The notes below the pieces were generated by a model, which made no database searches, was not told where the DNA came from, and saw only the letters and a program-made list of their open reading frames with translations. From Tenacibaculum sp. MAR_2009_124 (GTDB lineage Bacteria; Bacteroidota; Bacteroidia; Flavobacteriales; Flavobacteriaceae), in the NCBI RefSeq assembly GCF_900105455.1, contig NZ_FNSF01000007.1:62001-126000 (forward strand): a DNA stretch of 64,000 nucleotides, in the 5' to 3' direction. Shown here piece after piece: positions 34,823 to 44,124 of the stretch; position 1 is the stretch's first letter, and each line of letters opens with the position of its first letter. The translations under genes and the position numbers were made by a program.

Positions 34823-36232
34823 ATGAAAAGAATTACTAATCTTATTTTGGCTATTTCGTTTCTATTTTTATCGTGTTCGGATAATTATATGACTAAAATT
34901 AGTCAGATAGAAATAAGAGAACAGAAATCAGCTAGAGTTGAAAATCAGAGTTGCCATGCCATTAAAAATTATGGTGAGTTGAAGAAAAAGCAAGGTACTT
35001 GGTTTAGTCTTGATGGAAATCAGAAATCTAAAATTGAAAATTCAATTAGAATTTGGGATGCTCATGGAAACTCGAGAGGCACACATAATGTCGTTACGGT
35101 ATTTTTTAATGAATCCAAAAATATTACAGTTATACATACTATAAATAATTTACTTTATAGCAAAGAGAATTTGGGAGGTGGCACAATTTGCTCTCCAGGA
35201 TTAAAACCCGTGCCTGCTGGCATTGCTCTTAGAGGAGTTAGCCGTCCAACTCGAGGATATGTTACCTCTAAACAGACATTTTATAACACTCCAGTTGAAA
35301 AATTAGATATTTCAATTCATCAAATTCGTTGGTCAGATTTGGAACCGACAAAAGGGAATTATGACTTTTCAATTATTGATAATGCTCTTGACTATATAAA
35401 AGAAGTCAATTCTAGTTATCAATATATTATTAGAATGAATTGTGGGGTATGGAGCCCAGAATGGTTAAAGGAAGAAGTAGGGTATGTTTTATGGGATTAT
35501 AAGAAAGAAACAGATGATTTTAAGCTTCCAAAGTTCTGGAATACTAATTTTTTACAGAATTACGAGCGCTTAATGATGGTATTGGCGGAAAGATATGATA
35601 ATCATCCAATGGTTGCAGCTGTGCAGGCAAATGCTTTAATGACTTTTCATGGAGAAGTGATGTGGAATCGGTTAGGGAGACCAGAATTTACTGAGGTCAA
35701 CAGAGAAAATCTTTATGGTGGAGGGTATACAGTTGATAAAGATATTTCTGCTTATGAAGAAATGATGCGTATTCATGATAGAGCTTGGAAAAGAACTAGA
35801 ACACTTATAGCTTTGAATCCTTATAAAACTGATGGAAATGATAGTCCAACTGACGAAACTTTAACAAGTCAGCTTTTTTCTTCTGCAAGGAATATTTTGG
35901 GAGTAAAAGGAATTGTTGGGCAACATACTCTATTTGACAATGTAGATAAAGAGATATATCAAAAATGGTTACTACCTCATGCTCGAATGGGGTACCCTAT
36001 TTATTTTCAAACCCAAGTTTTTGCCGAGGGTATTGAATACGATTTGGAAGATTTATATAGAGGTACGAAAGTTGCTGGAGAAAATTTTGGAGTTTTTGTT
36101 GAGTTACCTAATAAATGGGACTGTACGGATATTATAAAAGGTCCGGGAGGAAATGATTGTAGCGAACATCACAGAGCTAATAACATGCAAGAAGGGCGTA
36201 GGCTTTTGAAAAGTAACGCACGAAAGTTTTAA
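34823..36232 (+). CDS. Glycosidase-like lipoprotein (copy A)
   Basis: The 469-residue product has a lipoprotein signal (FLFLSC, Cys18). Residues about 20-125 form a small N-terminal domain. From about 130 onward the sequence fits a glycosidase-like TIM barrel: LDISIHQIRWSDLEPTKGNYDF (beta-1/2 region), YIIRMNCGVWSPEWL, MTFHGEVMWNRLG with a candidate catalytic Glu, and the end region GPGGNDC-EHHRANNMQEGRRLL. 'Beta-galactosidase/GH42-like' is only a fold-level guess. It is probably surface-exposed for glycan degradation. It is a strong paralogue of 36537-37946. Confidence 0.7.
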   Translation: MKRITNLILAISFLFLSCSDNYMTKISQIEIREQKSARVENQSCHAIKNYGELKKKQGTWFSLDGNQKSKIENSIRIWDAHGNSRGTHNVVTVFFNESKNITVIHTINNLLYSKENLGGGTICSPGLKPVPAGIALRGVSRPTRGYVTSKQTFYNTPVEKLDISIHQIRWSDLEPTKGNYDFSIIDNALDYIKEVNSSYQYIIRMNCGVWSPEWLKEEVGYVLWDYKKETDDFKLPKFWNTNFLQNYERLMMVLAERYDNHPMVAAVQANALMTFHGEVMWNRLGRPEFTEVNRENLYGGGYTVDKDISAYEEMMRIHDRAWKRTRTLIALNPYKTDGNDSPTDETLTSQLFSSARNILGVKGIVGQHTLFDNVDKEIYQKWLLPHARMGYPIYFQTQVFAEGIEYDLEDLYRGTKVAGENFGVFVELPNKWDCTDIIKGPGGNDCSEHHRANNMQEGRRLLKSNARKF

Positions 36233-36249
36233 TAAATCCCCTCTAAGTT

Positions 36250-36305
36250 TATCCGAAGTAACGCAGTGATTCTGGGGTTAGGATTACTGTGTTACTCGTT
36301 TTTAC
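36250..36305 (+). terminator. Terminator after copy A
   Basis: AGTAACGCAGTGATTC pairs with GGATTACTGTGTTACT and is followed by CGTTTTT. Confidence 0.75.
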
Positions 36306-36470
36306 TTAATTTATATACATTGATGCGTACTGATATTGAGTTTTCTTTAAGGAAATAGTAAATTTTAGATATGTTAAGTGCTAGGATACGTTTAGTTAAA
36401 TTAAAAGTATTCAAAAGTACTTTGGTGAATTATTTAATTGTAAAAGAACAGTTAGAATTAATTCAAACAT

Positions 36471-36536
36471 AAGAAGGAAAATAGAATATCTTACCTTCTT
36501 AATTAAATCAAACAATATTTAAATAATAATTTAATT
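36471..36536 (+). promoter_or_regulatory. 5' leader with hairpin, second glycosidase-like lipoprotein
   Basis: AAGAAGG (36471-36477) pairs with CCTTCTT (36494-36500). Compared with copy A (AAGAGG/CCTCTT) both arms changed together, and the sequence after the hairpin is nearly identical. This supports a conserved structure. Confidence 0.5.
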
Positions 36537-37946
36537 ATGAAAAAAATCACTAACCTTAGCTTAGCTGTAGTTTTTACGTTTTTATCGTGTTCAGATAATT
36601 ATGTAACGCAAATGAGCCAAACCGAAGTATTGCAAGAGAGAGCAGCAAGAGTTGAAAGTCAAAATTGTTTTACCATTAAAAGTCATGGTGAATTGAAAAA
36701 TGGAAGTACTTGGTTTAATGTAGCTGGAAATCATATAGATGATATCATATGTTCGGTTACAATATGGGATACAAACGATGAAAATCAGGGTGTTTATGAA
36801 ATTAGGAACGTGTTTTATAACGAAAGCAGAGATGTTACAGTTGTACATACAATCAATAATGAATTGCACGAACAAGAAAATATTAAAAATGGAAGGCTTT
36901 GTTCAACTGGACTTAAGCCAGTGCCTTCTGGTATTGCTTTAAGAGGTGTTAGTCAATCAAGAGGCTATATTGATTCTAAAAGAACTTTTTACAATACACC
37001 AGTGAATAAACTAGATATTTCAATTCATCAAATTCGTTGGTCAGACCTAGAACCAACTAGAGGGAATTATGACTTTTCAATTATAGACGATGCATTGGAG
37101 CACATAAAACAGGTTAATCCTAACTATAAATATATTATTCGAATGAATTGTGGGGTATGGAGTCCTGAATGGTTGAAAGAAGAAGTAGGATACGTCTTTT
37201 GGGATTATAGACAAGACACTGATAATTTTAAACTTCCTAGATTTTGGGAATCTTCTTTTCTAAATAACTATAATCGCTTAATGAGAACCTTAGCTGAGCG
37301 ATACGATGATAATCCTATGGTAGCCGGAGTTCAGGCTAATGGAATTATGACCTTTCATGGCGAAGTAATGTGGAATCGATTAGGTAGACCTGAAGTGTCT
37401 GTGAAAAATAAAGAAAATATGTATGCTGCTGGTTTTACACCCGATAAAGATATAGAAGCTTATAGAAGGATGTTGAGAATTCATAACAATACCTGGAAAA
37501 AAACGAGAACAATTGTAGCTTTAAATCCTTATAAAATTGATGGGAATGATAGTCCAACAGATGAGGAGAGAACTAGCGAGCTTTTTTTTGCAGCAAGAGG
37601 AATACTAGGAATAAAAGGGATTCTTGGACAACATAGTTTGAATCATAATAATATAGGTACTAAAGAGATTTATCAAAAATGGTTATTACCACATGCAAAG
37701 ATGGGGTACCCTATTTATTATCAAACTAACGTGTTTAGTCGATATAAAGATTTTGAATTGGATGACTTGTATGAAACCACAAAAGTAGCTGGAAGAAATT
37801 ATGGGGTTTTTGTGGAGATACCGAATAAATGGGATTGTGTTGATATTAAGACTGGACCAGGAGGAAATGATTGTAACGAACATCATAGAGCTAATAATAT
37901 GCAAGAAGGTAGAAGACTTTTGAAAACAAATGCTGATAACTTTTAA
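36537..37946 (+). CDS. Glycosidase-like lipoprotein (copy B)
   Basis: This 469-residue paralogue of the previous gene has the same layout: lipobox TFLSC (Cys18), N-terminal domain, then LDISIHQIRWSDLEPTRGNYDF, NCGVWSPEWLKEEVGYV and MTFHGEVMWNRLGRP. Most differences are in the N-terminal domain (20-125), which may determine binding. Both copies lie in tandem in the same direction with separate terminators, so they are separate transcripts. The fold assignment is tentative; the pairing of two similar lipoproteins is certain. Confidence 0.72.
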   Translation: MKKITNLSLAVVFTFLSCSDNYVTQMSQTEVLQERAARVESQNCFTIKSHGELKNGSTWFNVAGNHIDDIICSVTIWDTNDENQGVYEIRNVFYNESRDVTVVHTINNELHEQENIKNGRLCSTGLKPVPSGIALRGVSQSRGYIDSKRTFYNTPVNKLDISIHQIRWSDLEPTRGNYDFSIIDDALEHIKQVNPNYKYIIRMNCGVWSPEWLKEEVGYVFWDYRQDTDNFKLPRFWESSFLNNYNRLMRTLAERYDDNPMVAGVQANGIMTFHGEVMWNRLGRPEVSVKNKENMYAAGFTPDKDIEAYRRMLRIHNNTWKKTRTIVALNPYKIDGNDSPTDEERTSELFFAARGILGIKGILGQHSLNHNNIGTKEIYQKWLLPHAKMGYPIYYQTNVFSRYKDFELDDLYETTKVAGRNYGVFVEIPNKWDCVDIKTGPGGNDCNEHHRANNMQEGRRLLKTNADNF

Positions 37947-37965
37947 TATCTCCCTTTAAGTTTGT

Positions 37966-38023
37966 TCAGAGTAACACGGCGACTTCTTTTTTTGAACTGC
38001 CGTGTTGCTTATTTTTCTTGAGG
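37966..38023 (+). terminator. Terminator after copy B
   Basis: AGTAACACGGCGACTTC pairs with GAACTGCCGTGTTGCT around a T-rich loop, followed by TATTTTTC. Confidence 0.7.
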
Positions 38024-38075
38024 AATATATTGTAATAACCAGTTAGGTTGCTGATTTAAGATTGGTAATAATCAA

Positions 38076-38111
38076 AACTCTGAGCTTTTCCATGGGAAAC
38101 TCAGAGTTTAA
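38076..38111. terminator. Bidirectional terminator
   Basis: AAACTCTGAG and CTCAGAGTTT form a perfect 10-bp stem around CTTTTCCATGGGAAA. It lies between convergent genes (36537 plus, 38130 minus). Confidence 0.8.
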
Positions 38112-38129
38112 ATGATTAACAAATATTTT

Positions 38130-39641
38130 TTAATAGTTAATGGTTCCTGCAAATCGGATATTAGCTAGCTCAGCTATATCTTTTTTCCAAGTAGTAATGT
38201 CTTTAGAGTTAAATTTATTTAAATTATCGTGCCCGCAGGCCCTAGCCATGACTTTCATTAGTTCGGCAGAGGCGGTAAAGAAATTAAATAATTGATTTGC
38301 CGATTTATCAATATTTAATAGTTTCCTTAATTCAGGTTTTTGAGTAGCAATACCTGCTGGACAGTTGTTCGTATTACACATTCTTGCTGCAACGCAGCCT
38401 ATTGATTGCAATGCGGAATTTGATAAAGCAATTCCGTCTGCGCCTAAGGCCATTGCCTTTATAAAATCATCAGGAACACGAATACCTCCAGTAATAATTA
38501 AAGTAACATCTTTACGATTCATTTTATCAAGATAATGTCTTGCTCTAGCAAGAGCGGGGATTGTAGGGACAGAAATATTGTTTCTAAAAATTAATGGAGC
38601 AGCTCCTGTTCCTCCTCCTCGGCCATCGAGTATAATATAATCCGCACTTGCATCTAAAGCGAATTGAATATCTTCTTCGATATGGTTAGCTGATAGTTTA
38701 AAACCAATCGGAATTCCTCCAGTAATTTCTCTTACTTTATCAGCGAAGTCTTTATAATCTTGAGGAGTATTTAAATCGTCAAATGTAGGTGGTGAAACGG
38801 CTGGTGTTCCTTCTTTTAAGTTTCGTACTTGAGCTATTTTTCCAATAACTTTATTCCCTGACAAATGACCTCCAGTTCCTGTTTTGGCACCTTGACCTCC
38901 TTTAAAATGAAAAGCTTGTACTTTTTTTAGTTTATTCCAGTCAAAACCAAACTTAGCTGAAGCCAATTCATAAAAATATTTTGAGTTAGCTTCTTGCTCT
39001 TCATTTAGCATTCCACCTTCTCCAGAACAGATCCCCGTACCTGCTAGCTCAGCACCTTTTGCTAATGATATTTTCGCTTCTTCAGAAAGTGCTCCATAGC
39101 TCATGTCGGAAACGAATAAAGGAATATCTAATTTTAGCGGTTTTTTAGCATTGGGGCCAATAATTAATTCTGTTTTAACTTCAATATCTTCCATCAAAGG
39201 CTTGGTTGCCATTTGGGCTGCGAGTATTTGAATATCTTTCCATTGTGGTAATTCTGGAATTGGAACTCCCATAGCTCCCATTTCACCATGATGACCGACT
39301 TTTGATAATCCATCTTTCGCTAAGGCTTTAATATAAGCAAGTGTAGGCTCTTCCTTTGTTGCTCTAGATGTAGGCGAAGTGTTTACCGCCGTTTCTACTT
39401 CTTTTAACGTAGCATGGGTTCCGTCACAATAAGGTGGATTTTTACTGTGTTTACACATACATAAATAGGCATCTCCTGTTTCCTCTGCTATGAATTTTTT
39501 TGGAGTAATATCAGTAGTTCTATGCGAACCATCGCAATAGGGCTGATTCTTACTTAATCCGCATGCGCACCAGTATTGTTCTTCTCCTTTTTTTAATGTT
39601 ACCTTAATCGGTTTTCGATCTGCTATTTTTGGTTTGCTCAT
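38130..39641 (-). CDS. CDGSH iron-sulfur / glutamate-synthase-like FMN domain fusion
   Basis: This 503-residue fusion has an N-terminal part (1-85) with two CDGSH motifs, WCACGLSKNQPYCDGSH (about 24-40) and LCMCKHSKNPPYCDGTH (about 60-76). Each motif would bind a [2Fe-2S] cluster through three Cys and one His. The rest (about 105-503) is the FMN-binding glutamate synthase domain: DMSYGALSEEAKISLAKGA, GEGGMLNEEQ, FHFKGGQGAKTGTGGHL, DGRGGGTGAAPLI and CNTNNCPAGIATQ (Cys for a 3Fe-4S-type site). It lacks the glutaminase domain, so it may use another electron donor or substrate. A cytoplasmic oxidoreductase role is likely, with the exact reaction unknown. Confidence 0.9.
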   Translation of the reverse strand: MSKPKIADRKPIKVTLKKGEEQYWCACGLSKNQPYCDGSHRTTDITPKKFIAEETGDAYLCMCKHSKNPPYCDGTHATLKEVETAVNTSPTSRATKEEPTLAYIKALAKDGLSKVGHHGEMGAMGVPIPELPQWKDIQILAAQMATKPLMEDIEVKTELIIGPNAKKPLKLDIPLFVSDMSYGALSEEAKISLAKGAELAGTGICSGEGGMLNEEQEANSKYFYELASAKFGFDWNKLKKVQAFHFKGGQGAKTGTGGHLSGNKVIGKIAQVRNLKEGTPAVSPPTFDDLNTPQDYKDFADKVREITGGIPIGFKLSANHIEEDIQFALDASADYIILDGRGGGTGAAPLIFRNNISVPTIPALARARHYLDKMNRKDVTLIITGGIRVPDDFIKAMALGADGIALSNSALQSIGCVAARMCNTNNCPAGIATQKPELRKLLNIDKSANQLFNFFTASAELMKVMARACGHDNLNKFNSKDITTWKKDIAELANIRFAGTINY

Positions 39642-39760
39642 AATAACTTATTAGTTTCTGTATTCCTTTCAAAATTCAAAAACTCCAGAGTATTATGCAT
39701 TCATCTATATGAAGAAAAAAGTGTGAATTATATGATTAGTTGTTAGTTAAAGTGATTGGG

Positions 39761-40303
39761 TTAATCTTTTGAACGTATTATTTTTCCTTTTAAAGTACTC
39801 AAGGTTTGAGGTGCGATTCCCAAAAAAGAGGCAATCATATGTTGAGGTACTCTATGGATTAGTTCGGGATAGGTTTTTAAAAAATATTTGTATCTATCAA
39901 TGGCAGGAGTGCCCATAAGCATCAAAACCCGTCGTTGAAGTCTACCAATCCTTCGATATAAAAGTTGAGTATTATGGATAATTTGTTCTTTTGAGAGCTT
40001 AGTTTCGAAAAAGCAATCTTTATCAAAAATAATAACTTCCGTCTCTTCCATACAATCTATGTATAACTCAACTGATTGATTATATTCCATTGCTTCAAGA
40101 TCGCCAATAATCCAATTTTCAGAAGCAAACATGTAAATATGTTCTTTTCCATTGCTATCTATGATGTAGCTTTTCAATAAACCTTTAGTAACGTAATAAG
40201 CAAAAGGTTTAGTGCTTCCAGCTTTTTGTATTGTAGTTCCTTTCTTAAAAAGTTTTGTTTTGGCATTATCGGTGGCTGCTAATATATTGTCAAGTGTTTC
40301 CAT
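39761..40303 (-). CDS. Crp/Fnr-type transcription regulator
   Basis: The 180-residue product has a cyclic-nucleotide-binding beta-barrel (about 20-115, with KAGSTKPFAYYVTKGLLKSY) and a short C-terminal helix-turn-helix (PQHMIASFLGIAPQTLSTLKG, about 153-172). No cysteine cluster of the Fnr type is visible. It is divergent from nothing and lies 120 bp upstream of the CDGSH fusion gene in the same direction. It may control this gene, which is inference. Confidence 0.85.
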   Translation of the reverse strand: METLDNILAATDNAKTKLFKKGTTIQKAGSTKPFAYYVTKGLLKSYIIDSNGKEHIYMFASENWIIGDLEAMEYNQSVELYIDCMEETEVIIFDKDCFFETKLSKEQIIHNTQLLYRRIGRLQRRVLMLMGTPAIDRYKYFLKTYPELIHRVPQHMIASFLGIAPQTLSTLKGKIIRSKD

Positions 40304-40376
40304 TTCTGTAAAAGTAATAAAACAATTTTTTTAAAAAAAAGACTAACGATATGTGTTTGAATGTGATACATAAAAA

Positions 40377-40399
40377 AAGGAGCTTATGAAAAGCTCCTC
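40377..40399. terminator. Hairpin in intergenic region
   Basis: GGAGCTT-ATGAA-AAGCTCC is a 7-bp stem. A short T stretch follows, so it may be a terminator. Confidence 0.5.
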
Positions 40400-40700
40400 T
40401 TAATTTAACCTTAAATATAAAAGCCCCCCAGCTTTATTACTTAAATTACTTATATGACACATAATTTTTTGATAGGTCACATAAAAATTAAAAAAAAATT
40501 TAAAAAACAGTAAAAAAATAAGAAAGCTCCCGAAGGAGCCAACTTCTCCCCTTAAAAAAAGGGAAATAAAAAAGGTTATCGTTAGTGTAATATACTTTTT
40601 GGGGAAAGTTTGTAATGGGATGATTACGGGGAGCGATAACCTTTTCGTAATTTAATATAAGGGGAACATTAATTACACTGCAAAGATATAACGTAACTTT
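40400..40700. other. Gene-free structured region (nested inverted repeats)
   Basis: No ORF is seen. AAAAGGTTATCG (40570-40581) and CGATAACCTTTT (40634-40645) form a perfect 12-bp inverted repeat with a loop of about 50 nt. AGTGTAAT (40584-40591) and ATTACACT (40672-40679) form another overlapping pair. CTCCCGAAGGAGCC (40528 region) is a further hairpin. It may encode a structured RNA or be a regulatory site. Confidence 0.45.
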
Positions 40701-40824
40701 GAGTGAAAATATCGTGAAGTATGTATGAAGTGATTATTTTTTACTTTACTATTTATATTCAATCCTACTACATTTCGTTGGTTTATAATGTGGTAGCGTG
40801 ATTGGTAGTGTCTCTTAATGAAGG

Positions 40825-41112
40825 CTAGTTCAATGATAGAAATTGTTTAGATAATCGAAGAAATTCGTTTCTGTTATCACCGTCATGCGCATAATGTCCC
40901 ATATTAGGGACTACCCAGAGTTGTGAGTTTTTTAATGTTTTGTGCAGATGCGCTACCGATACGATTGAAATTTGTTCAGCCTTGTCTCCCAGAATGATTA
41001 GAGTTTTAGTTTCGGTTTGAAATATTCGATATCTTCTTCTTTTAGGGAATCATGTATAGCTCTTACCGAAGCTTCCCAAGCATTCACAACTTCTTGGTGG
41101 TTTTCTTTAGTT
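40825..41112 (-). pseudogene. Remnant of an alpha/beta hydrolase gene
   Basis: Conceptual minus-strand translation gives ENHQEVVNAWEASVRAIHDS (upstream frame), then after a frameshift near 41010, TLIILGDKAEQISIV...and WVVPNMGHYAHDGDN, ending LSLN-stop at 40825. LGDK and PNMGHYAH resemble the C-terminal Asp and His of the alpha/beta hydrolase triad. The N-terminal half is missing and the frame is broken, so it is decayed. A possible replacement is not in this window. Confidence 0.65.
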
Positions 41113-41184
41113 GTTGTTTTATTTTATACATGGTTAAATATATAGTAGGTTATAGTATTTAAAGTGAAATGAGTTTAAAATATA

Positions 41185-41676
41185 TTATTTCGCTTTTATT
41201 GGAATCCAAATTTCTTCTTCAGAATTAGGATCGTTGTTTTTATAATTTTCTCCTAATACTTCGAAATGAGGTCTGTCATCAACAACATAAGGAGAGTTTG
41301 GAATCCATTCTGAAAAAATATATTGAAATATAGAGGGATTTGAACTGGAACCTTTATAATCAAACACAGCGTATGTTCCTTCTTGAATAATATAAGTCTC
41401 CATATTATTGGGTATTAAATCGAAATTAAGCACCTCTACAATCGCCCATTTTTCGAATTCGTTTGAAGGATTGAATTGTTTATAATAATTAGGAGGATAC
41501 ACCTGCATAGAGATTTTGTCTTCAGAAATACGATTTTGAATCTTATTGATTTTTGGAACAAACTGACTCCAAAGTTGATGTGTTTTATTATTAACTAAAC
41601 TCATCTCAATTCGTTGACCGATGAATTTTTTCTCAGTTAATTGTTCAATTCTAGGTTGAGGTTTTGCTTGATTCAT
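41185..41676 (-). CDS. GyrI-like effector-binding protein
   Basis: The 163-residue product has the GyrI/effector-binding pattern: RIEQLTEKKFIGQRIEMSL, FEKWAIVEVLNFDLIPNNMETYIIQEGTYAVF (shortened: GTYAVFDYKG) and IFSEWIPNSPYVVDDRPHFEVLG. These proteins bind small hydrophobic ligands or inhibit gyrase. Here there is no AraC-type DNA-binding part, so it is probably a free ligand-binding or stress protein. It overlaps the membrane gene upstream by 4 bp (41673-41676), forming a small operon. Confidence 0.78.
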   Translation of the reverse strand: MNQAKPQPRIEQLTEKKFIGQRIEMSLVNNKTHQLWSQFVPKINKIQNRISEDKISMQVYPPNYYKQFNPSNEFEKWAIVEVLNFDLIPNNMETYIIQEGTYAVFDYKGSSSNPSIFQYIFSEWIPNSPYVVDDRPHFEVLGENYKNNDPNSEEEIWIPIKAK

Positions 41677-42128
41677 GGAGTATTCGATTTATCTATCTCT
41701 GGTCTCTCGGTAGGCTGTAAGTTAAAAAAAGCGAAACCACTTTCAATTACTTCTACCTCAAAGTCTCTTTTTAAGTGAATTCTATTATCTAATTCATGAA
41801 ATAAGTAAATGAAAAAAAGAATAAAAACCCCAAAACCAATCCAGAAACTAGTATATAGTTTTTTTGGAATGTTAATTGTATAAAATCTATTTATTATCTT
41901 ACAAACGATCAATGAAATAGAGAAATAAACAATTAAATTAAAAATCATTTCTGATATAAAATATTGCGTAGATAAGGATGTATGAAATCCTGGTCCTTTA
42001 TAAATCAAAGGGAAACCAACGAAAAAATCATCTGGGCCATCAACAACTAATACATATTTCCACTGTGAAATTAGTACAAATGAAATTATAGTTAGAGGAA
42101 GTACACTTTGAATTATTAGTCTTTTCAT
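41673..42128 (-). CDS. Hypothetical membrane protein
   Basis: The 151-residue product has three or four hydrophobic segments (about 8-25, 58-80, 93-112) and an acidic C-terminus. No family is recognised. Its stop overlaps the start of the GyrI-like gene by 4 bp, and 3 bp separate it from the upstream 42132 gene, indicating a co-transcribed three-gene unit. Confidence 0.7.
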   Translation of the reverse strand: MKRLIIQSVLPLTIISFVLISQWKYVLVVDGPDDFFVGFPLIYKGPGFHTSLSTQYFISEMIFNLIVYFSISLIVCKIINRFYTINIPKKLYTSFWIGFGVFILFFIYLFHELDNRIHLKRDFEVEVIESGFAFFNLQPTERPEIDKSNTP

Positions 42129-42131
42129 ATG

Positions 42132-42857
42132 TTATCGATCAATTCTATGATAAGTTTTACCATTTTTTATATAGCTAGTGTTTTTCTTCTTTTTTTCAAT
42201 AAAGGAAAGTATTTTTTCAATGGTAATCGAACTAATTTCTTTCTTTTTATATGGTTTGAGTTTGTCATCAACTAGAATATTCTCTTTTATTTTCCATATG
42301 CCTTTCGAAATTTCTTTTGTCATATTTGCGTAATAATTATGGAATATTTTCAGTTCGATTACATTTTTAGGTAATATGAAAGAACTTGTAGAGTTATCGT
42401 TGTTATGATCAATTTGTATTTCACCAATAATAGGTCTTTTTAGAGTAATTGAAACATCCTTTTTGTTTGAAGTGAATTCAGGAAAGGGTATTGATTTAGC
42501 ATCAGATATTATTGAAATTTTTTTGACCTTTCTACGATAAGGTTTTTTATAAGATATTTCAATGTTTTTACTTGAAGTAGTATCTTTTACTCCATAAATA
42601 TAAAATTCCTTTAAAAGATCTTTGCTTGGGTAAAGTGATAAATTTCCGTTTTTATTAATTTCATATGTACCGTAAACTTTTAAATCAACGGCTCCAAAGG
42701 AGGCATAATAGAAAAATGTTTTGTTTTTGATAAGATAAACTCCAGAAGCCATTTCGAATCCTGACAGATTATAATGTCCTTCTATAGAGGCGTACGGGGT
42801 TTGTGAATGTATTTTTGTTACGACTAATACAACGGTTAATAATAAATAACGAAACAT
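42132..42857 (-). CDS. Hypothetical exported protein
   Basis: The 241-residue product has a signal peptide (MFRYLLLTVVLVVTKIHS) and a beta-rich mature part with IEGHYNLSGFEMASGVYLIK, reminiscent of small carboxypeptidase-regulatory/lipocalin-like domains, but I cannot assign a family. It is first gene of a three-gene unit with the membrane protein and the GyrI-like protein. Confidence 0.68.
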   Translation of the reverse strand: MFRYLLLTVVLVVTKIHSQTPYASIEGHYNLSGFEMASGVYLIKNKTFFYYASFGAVDLKVYGTYEINKNGNLSLYPSKDLLKEFYIYGVKDTTSSKNIEISYKKPYRRKVKKISIISDAKSIPFPEFTSNKKDVSITLKRPIIGEIQIDHNNDNSTSSFILPKNVIELKIFHNYYANMTKEISKGIWKIKENILVDDKLKPYKKKEISSITIEKILSFIEKKKKNTSYIKNGKTYHRIDR

Positions 42858-42950
42858 AATTTTTAAATAAGGTTAGATAATAGCAATATTCAGACGCGAT
42901 TTTGATAAGTCAAGAGGGAGGTACTGCAATATAAAGTATATTTTTAAAAA

Positions 42951-44072
42951 CTATAGCTGCTTTTCGAGTTCTTTCAATAAATCAATTTCCCAGAATTTTG
43001 GAATAGACATATTTGCGGCAATAATAATGGTTAATTCCTTTTCTGGACATCTTGTAAGTCTTGTATTATAACCAGGTTGTTGCCCAGAGTGAGATTGTAC
43101 TTCTCCGAACTTTTTTGAAGTAAATAATGTCCAACCTAATCCGTAATGAGAACCCCAAGCATCGGCAAGTTTGCCATCATTTAACTTTGCTGGAGTTGTG
43201 GCTTTTTTTAAACTTTTTTTGCTAATAATATTGTTTTCGTATAGAGATTTGTCCCATTTCAGTAAGTCGTCCAGAGTACTAATAACAGAGCCGTCTCCAT
43301 AAAAACCACCGAGCCAATAAACAAAGCTGTTTTCAGGAGTTTCATAGGCAATTCGATTGTTATTCGTTTTAGTATCATATACATATCCCATTGCTAATTC
43401 TGGTGTTTTAACCGCTCTATAATCTGTAGCATGTTCCGCAGAAGTGTTGCTCATATTTGCAGGGTCGAAAATTTTTTCTTTCATGAAGTTCTTATAGCTC
43501 TTACCGCTAACTTTTTCAATTAAGGAAGCTAGTGTACAATATCCTATATCGCAGTATTCCCATTTTTCTCCAGGTTTCCATTGCAACGCATATTTTTTCG
43601 AAGCAAACATTTCAAACATTTCCTTATTCCCATTTACTTTTGTTGTATCTAGATCTTTCCACATGGAATTAACAAAATTTGGTAAGCCTGAAGTATGAGA
43701 CATCAAATGTTGTATGGTTATGTTTTTGTATGGGAAATTAGGTAAGTAATCTGAAACATAATTATGAATGGATAGCTTTTTCTCTTGTTCAAGAATTAGG
43801 ATACCCGAGGAGGTAAACTGTTTAGACAACGAAGCCAATTGAAACTTGGTGTTTTTATTAAAAATCCTTTTAGATTCATTATTGGCGTATCCAAAACTTT
43901 TTCTATAAATAACCTTGTTTTTATGTGCAATTAGAACTTCACCATTAAATCTGTTATTGTTACGAAACGTTTGCAGATAATGAGTGATTTTTTTGGTATT
44001 GATTTTAATTTCTTGAGCGCTAAGGTTAGCGCAGAGGAGAGTTAATAGCAGTAATTGAGTAATTTTTGTCAT
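42951..44072 (-). CDS. Serine beta-lactamase-like hydrolase (class C / PBP family)
   Basis: The 373-residue product has a signal peptide (1-19) and a beta-lactamase-fold domain. The SxxK motif is in LASLSKQFTSSG (about 80-91), the YxN position reads YCDIGY (Asp instead of Asn, about 172-177), and the HSGQQPGYNTR segment (about 329-339) holds the third motif. Such proteins are esterases or D-aminopeptidases more often than true beta-lactamases. Periplasmic, independent gene. Confidence 0.85.
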   Translation of the reverse strand: MTKITQLLLLTLLCANLSAQEIKINTKKITHYLQTFRNNNRFNGEVLIAHKNKVIYRKSFGYANNESKRIFNKNTKFQLASLSKQFTSSGILILEQEKKLSIHNYVSDYLPNFPYKNITIQHLMSHTSGLPNFVNSMWKDLDTTKVNGNKEMFEMFASKKYALQWKPGEKWEYCDIGYCTLASLIEKVSGKSYKNFMKEKIFDPANMSNTSAEHATDYRAVKTPELAMGYVYDTKTNNNRIAYETPENSFVYWLGGFYGDGSVISTLDDLLKWDKSLYENNIISKKSLKKATTPAKLNDGKLADAWGSHYGLGWTLFTSKKFGEVQSHSGQQPGYNTRLTRCPEKELTIIIAANMSIPKFWEIDLLKELEKQL

Positions 44073-44124
44073 GGTAGTAGTTTGCCATAAAAATAGAGAA
44101 ATATGAGATCGTAAAATTGTGTTT

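Noticed and set aside
42951..44072. Antibiotic-resistance beta-lactamase
   Set aside because: The YxN motif is altered (YCD), and proteins of this type are commonly esterases or peptidases. No resistance can be claimed.
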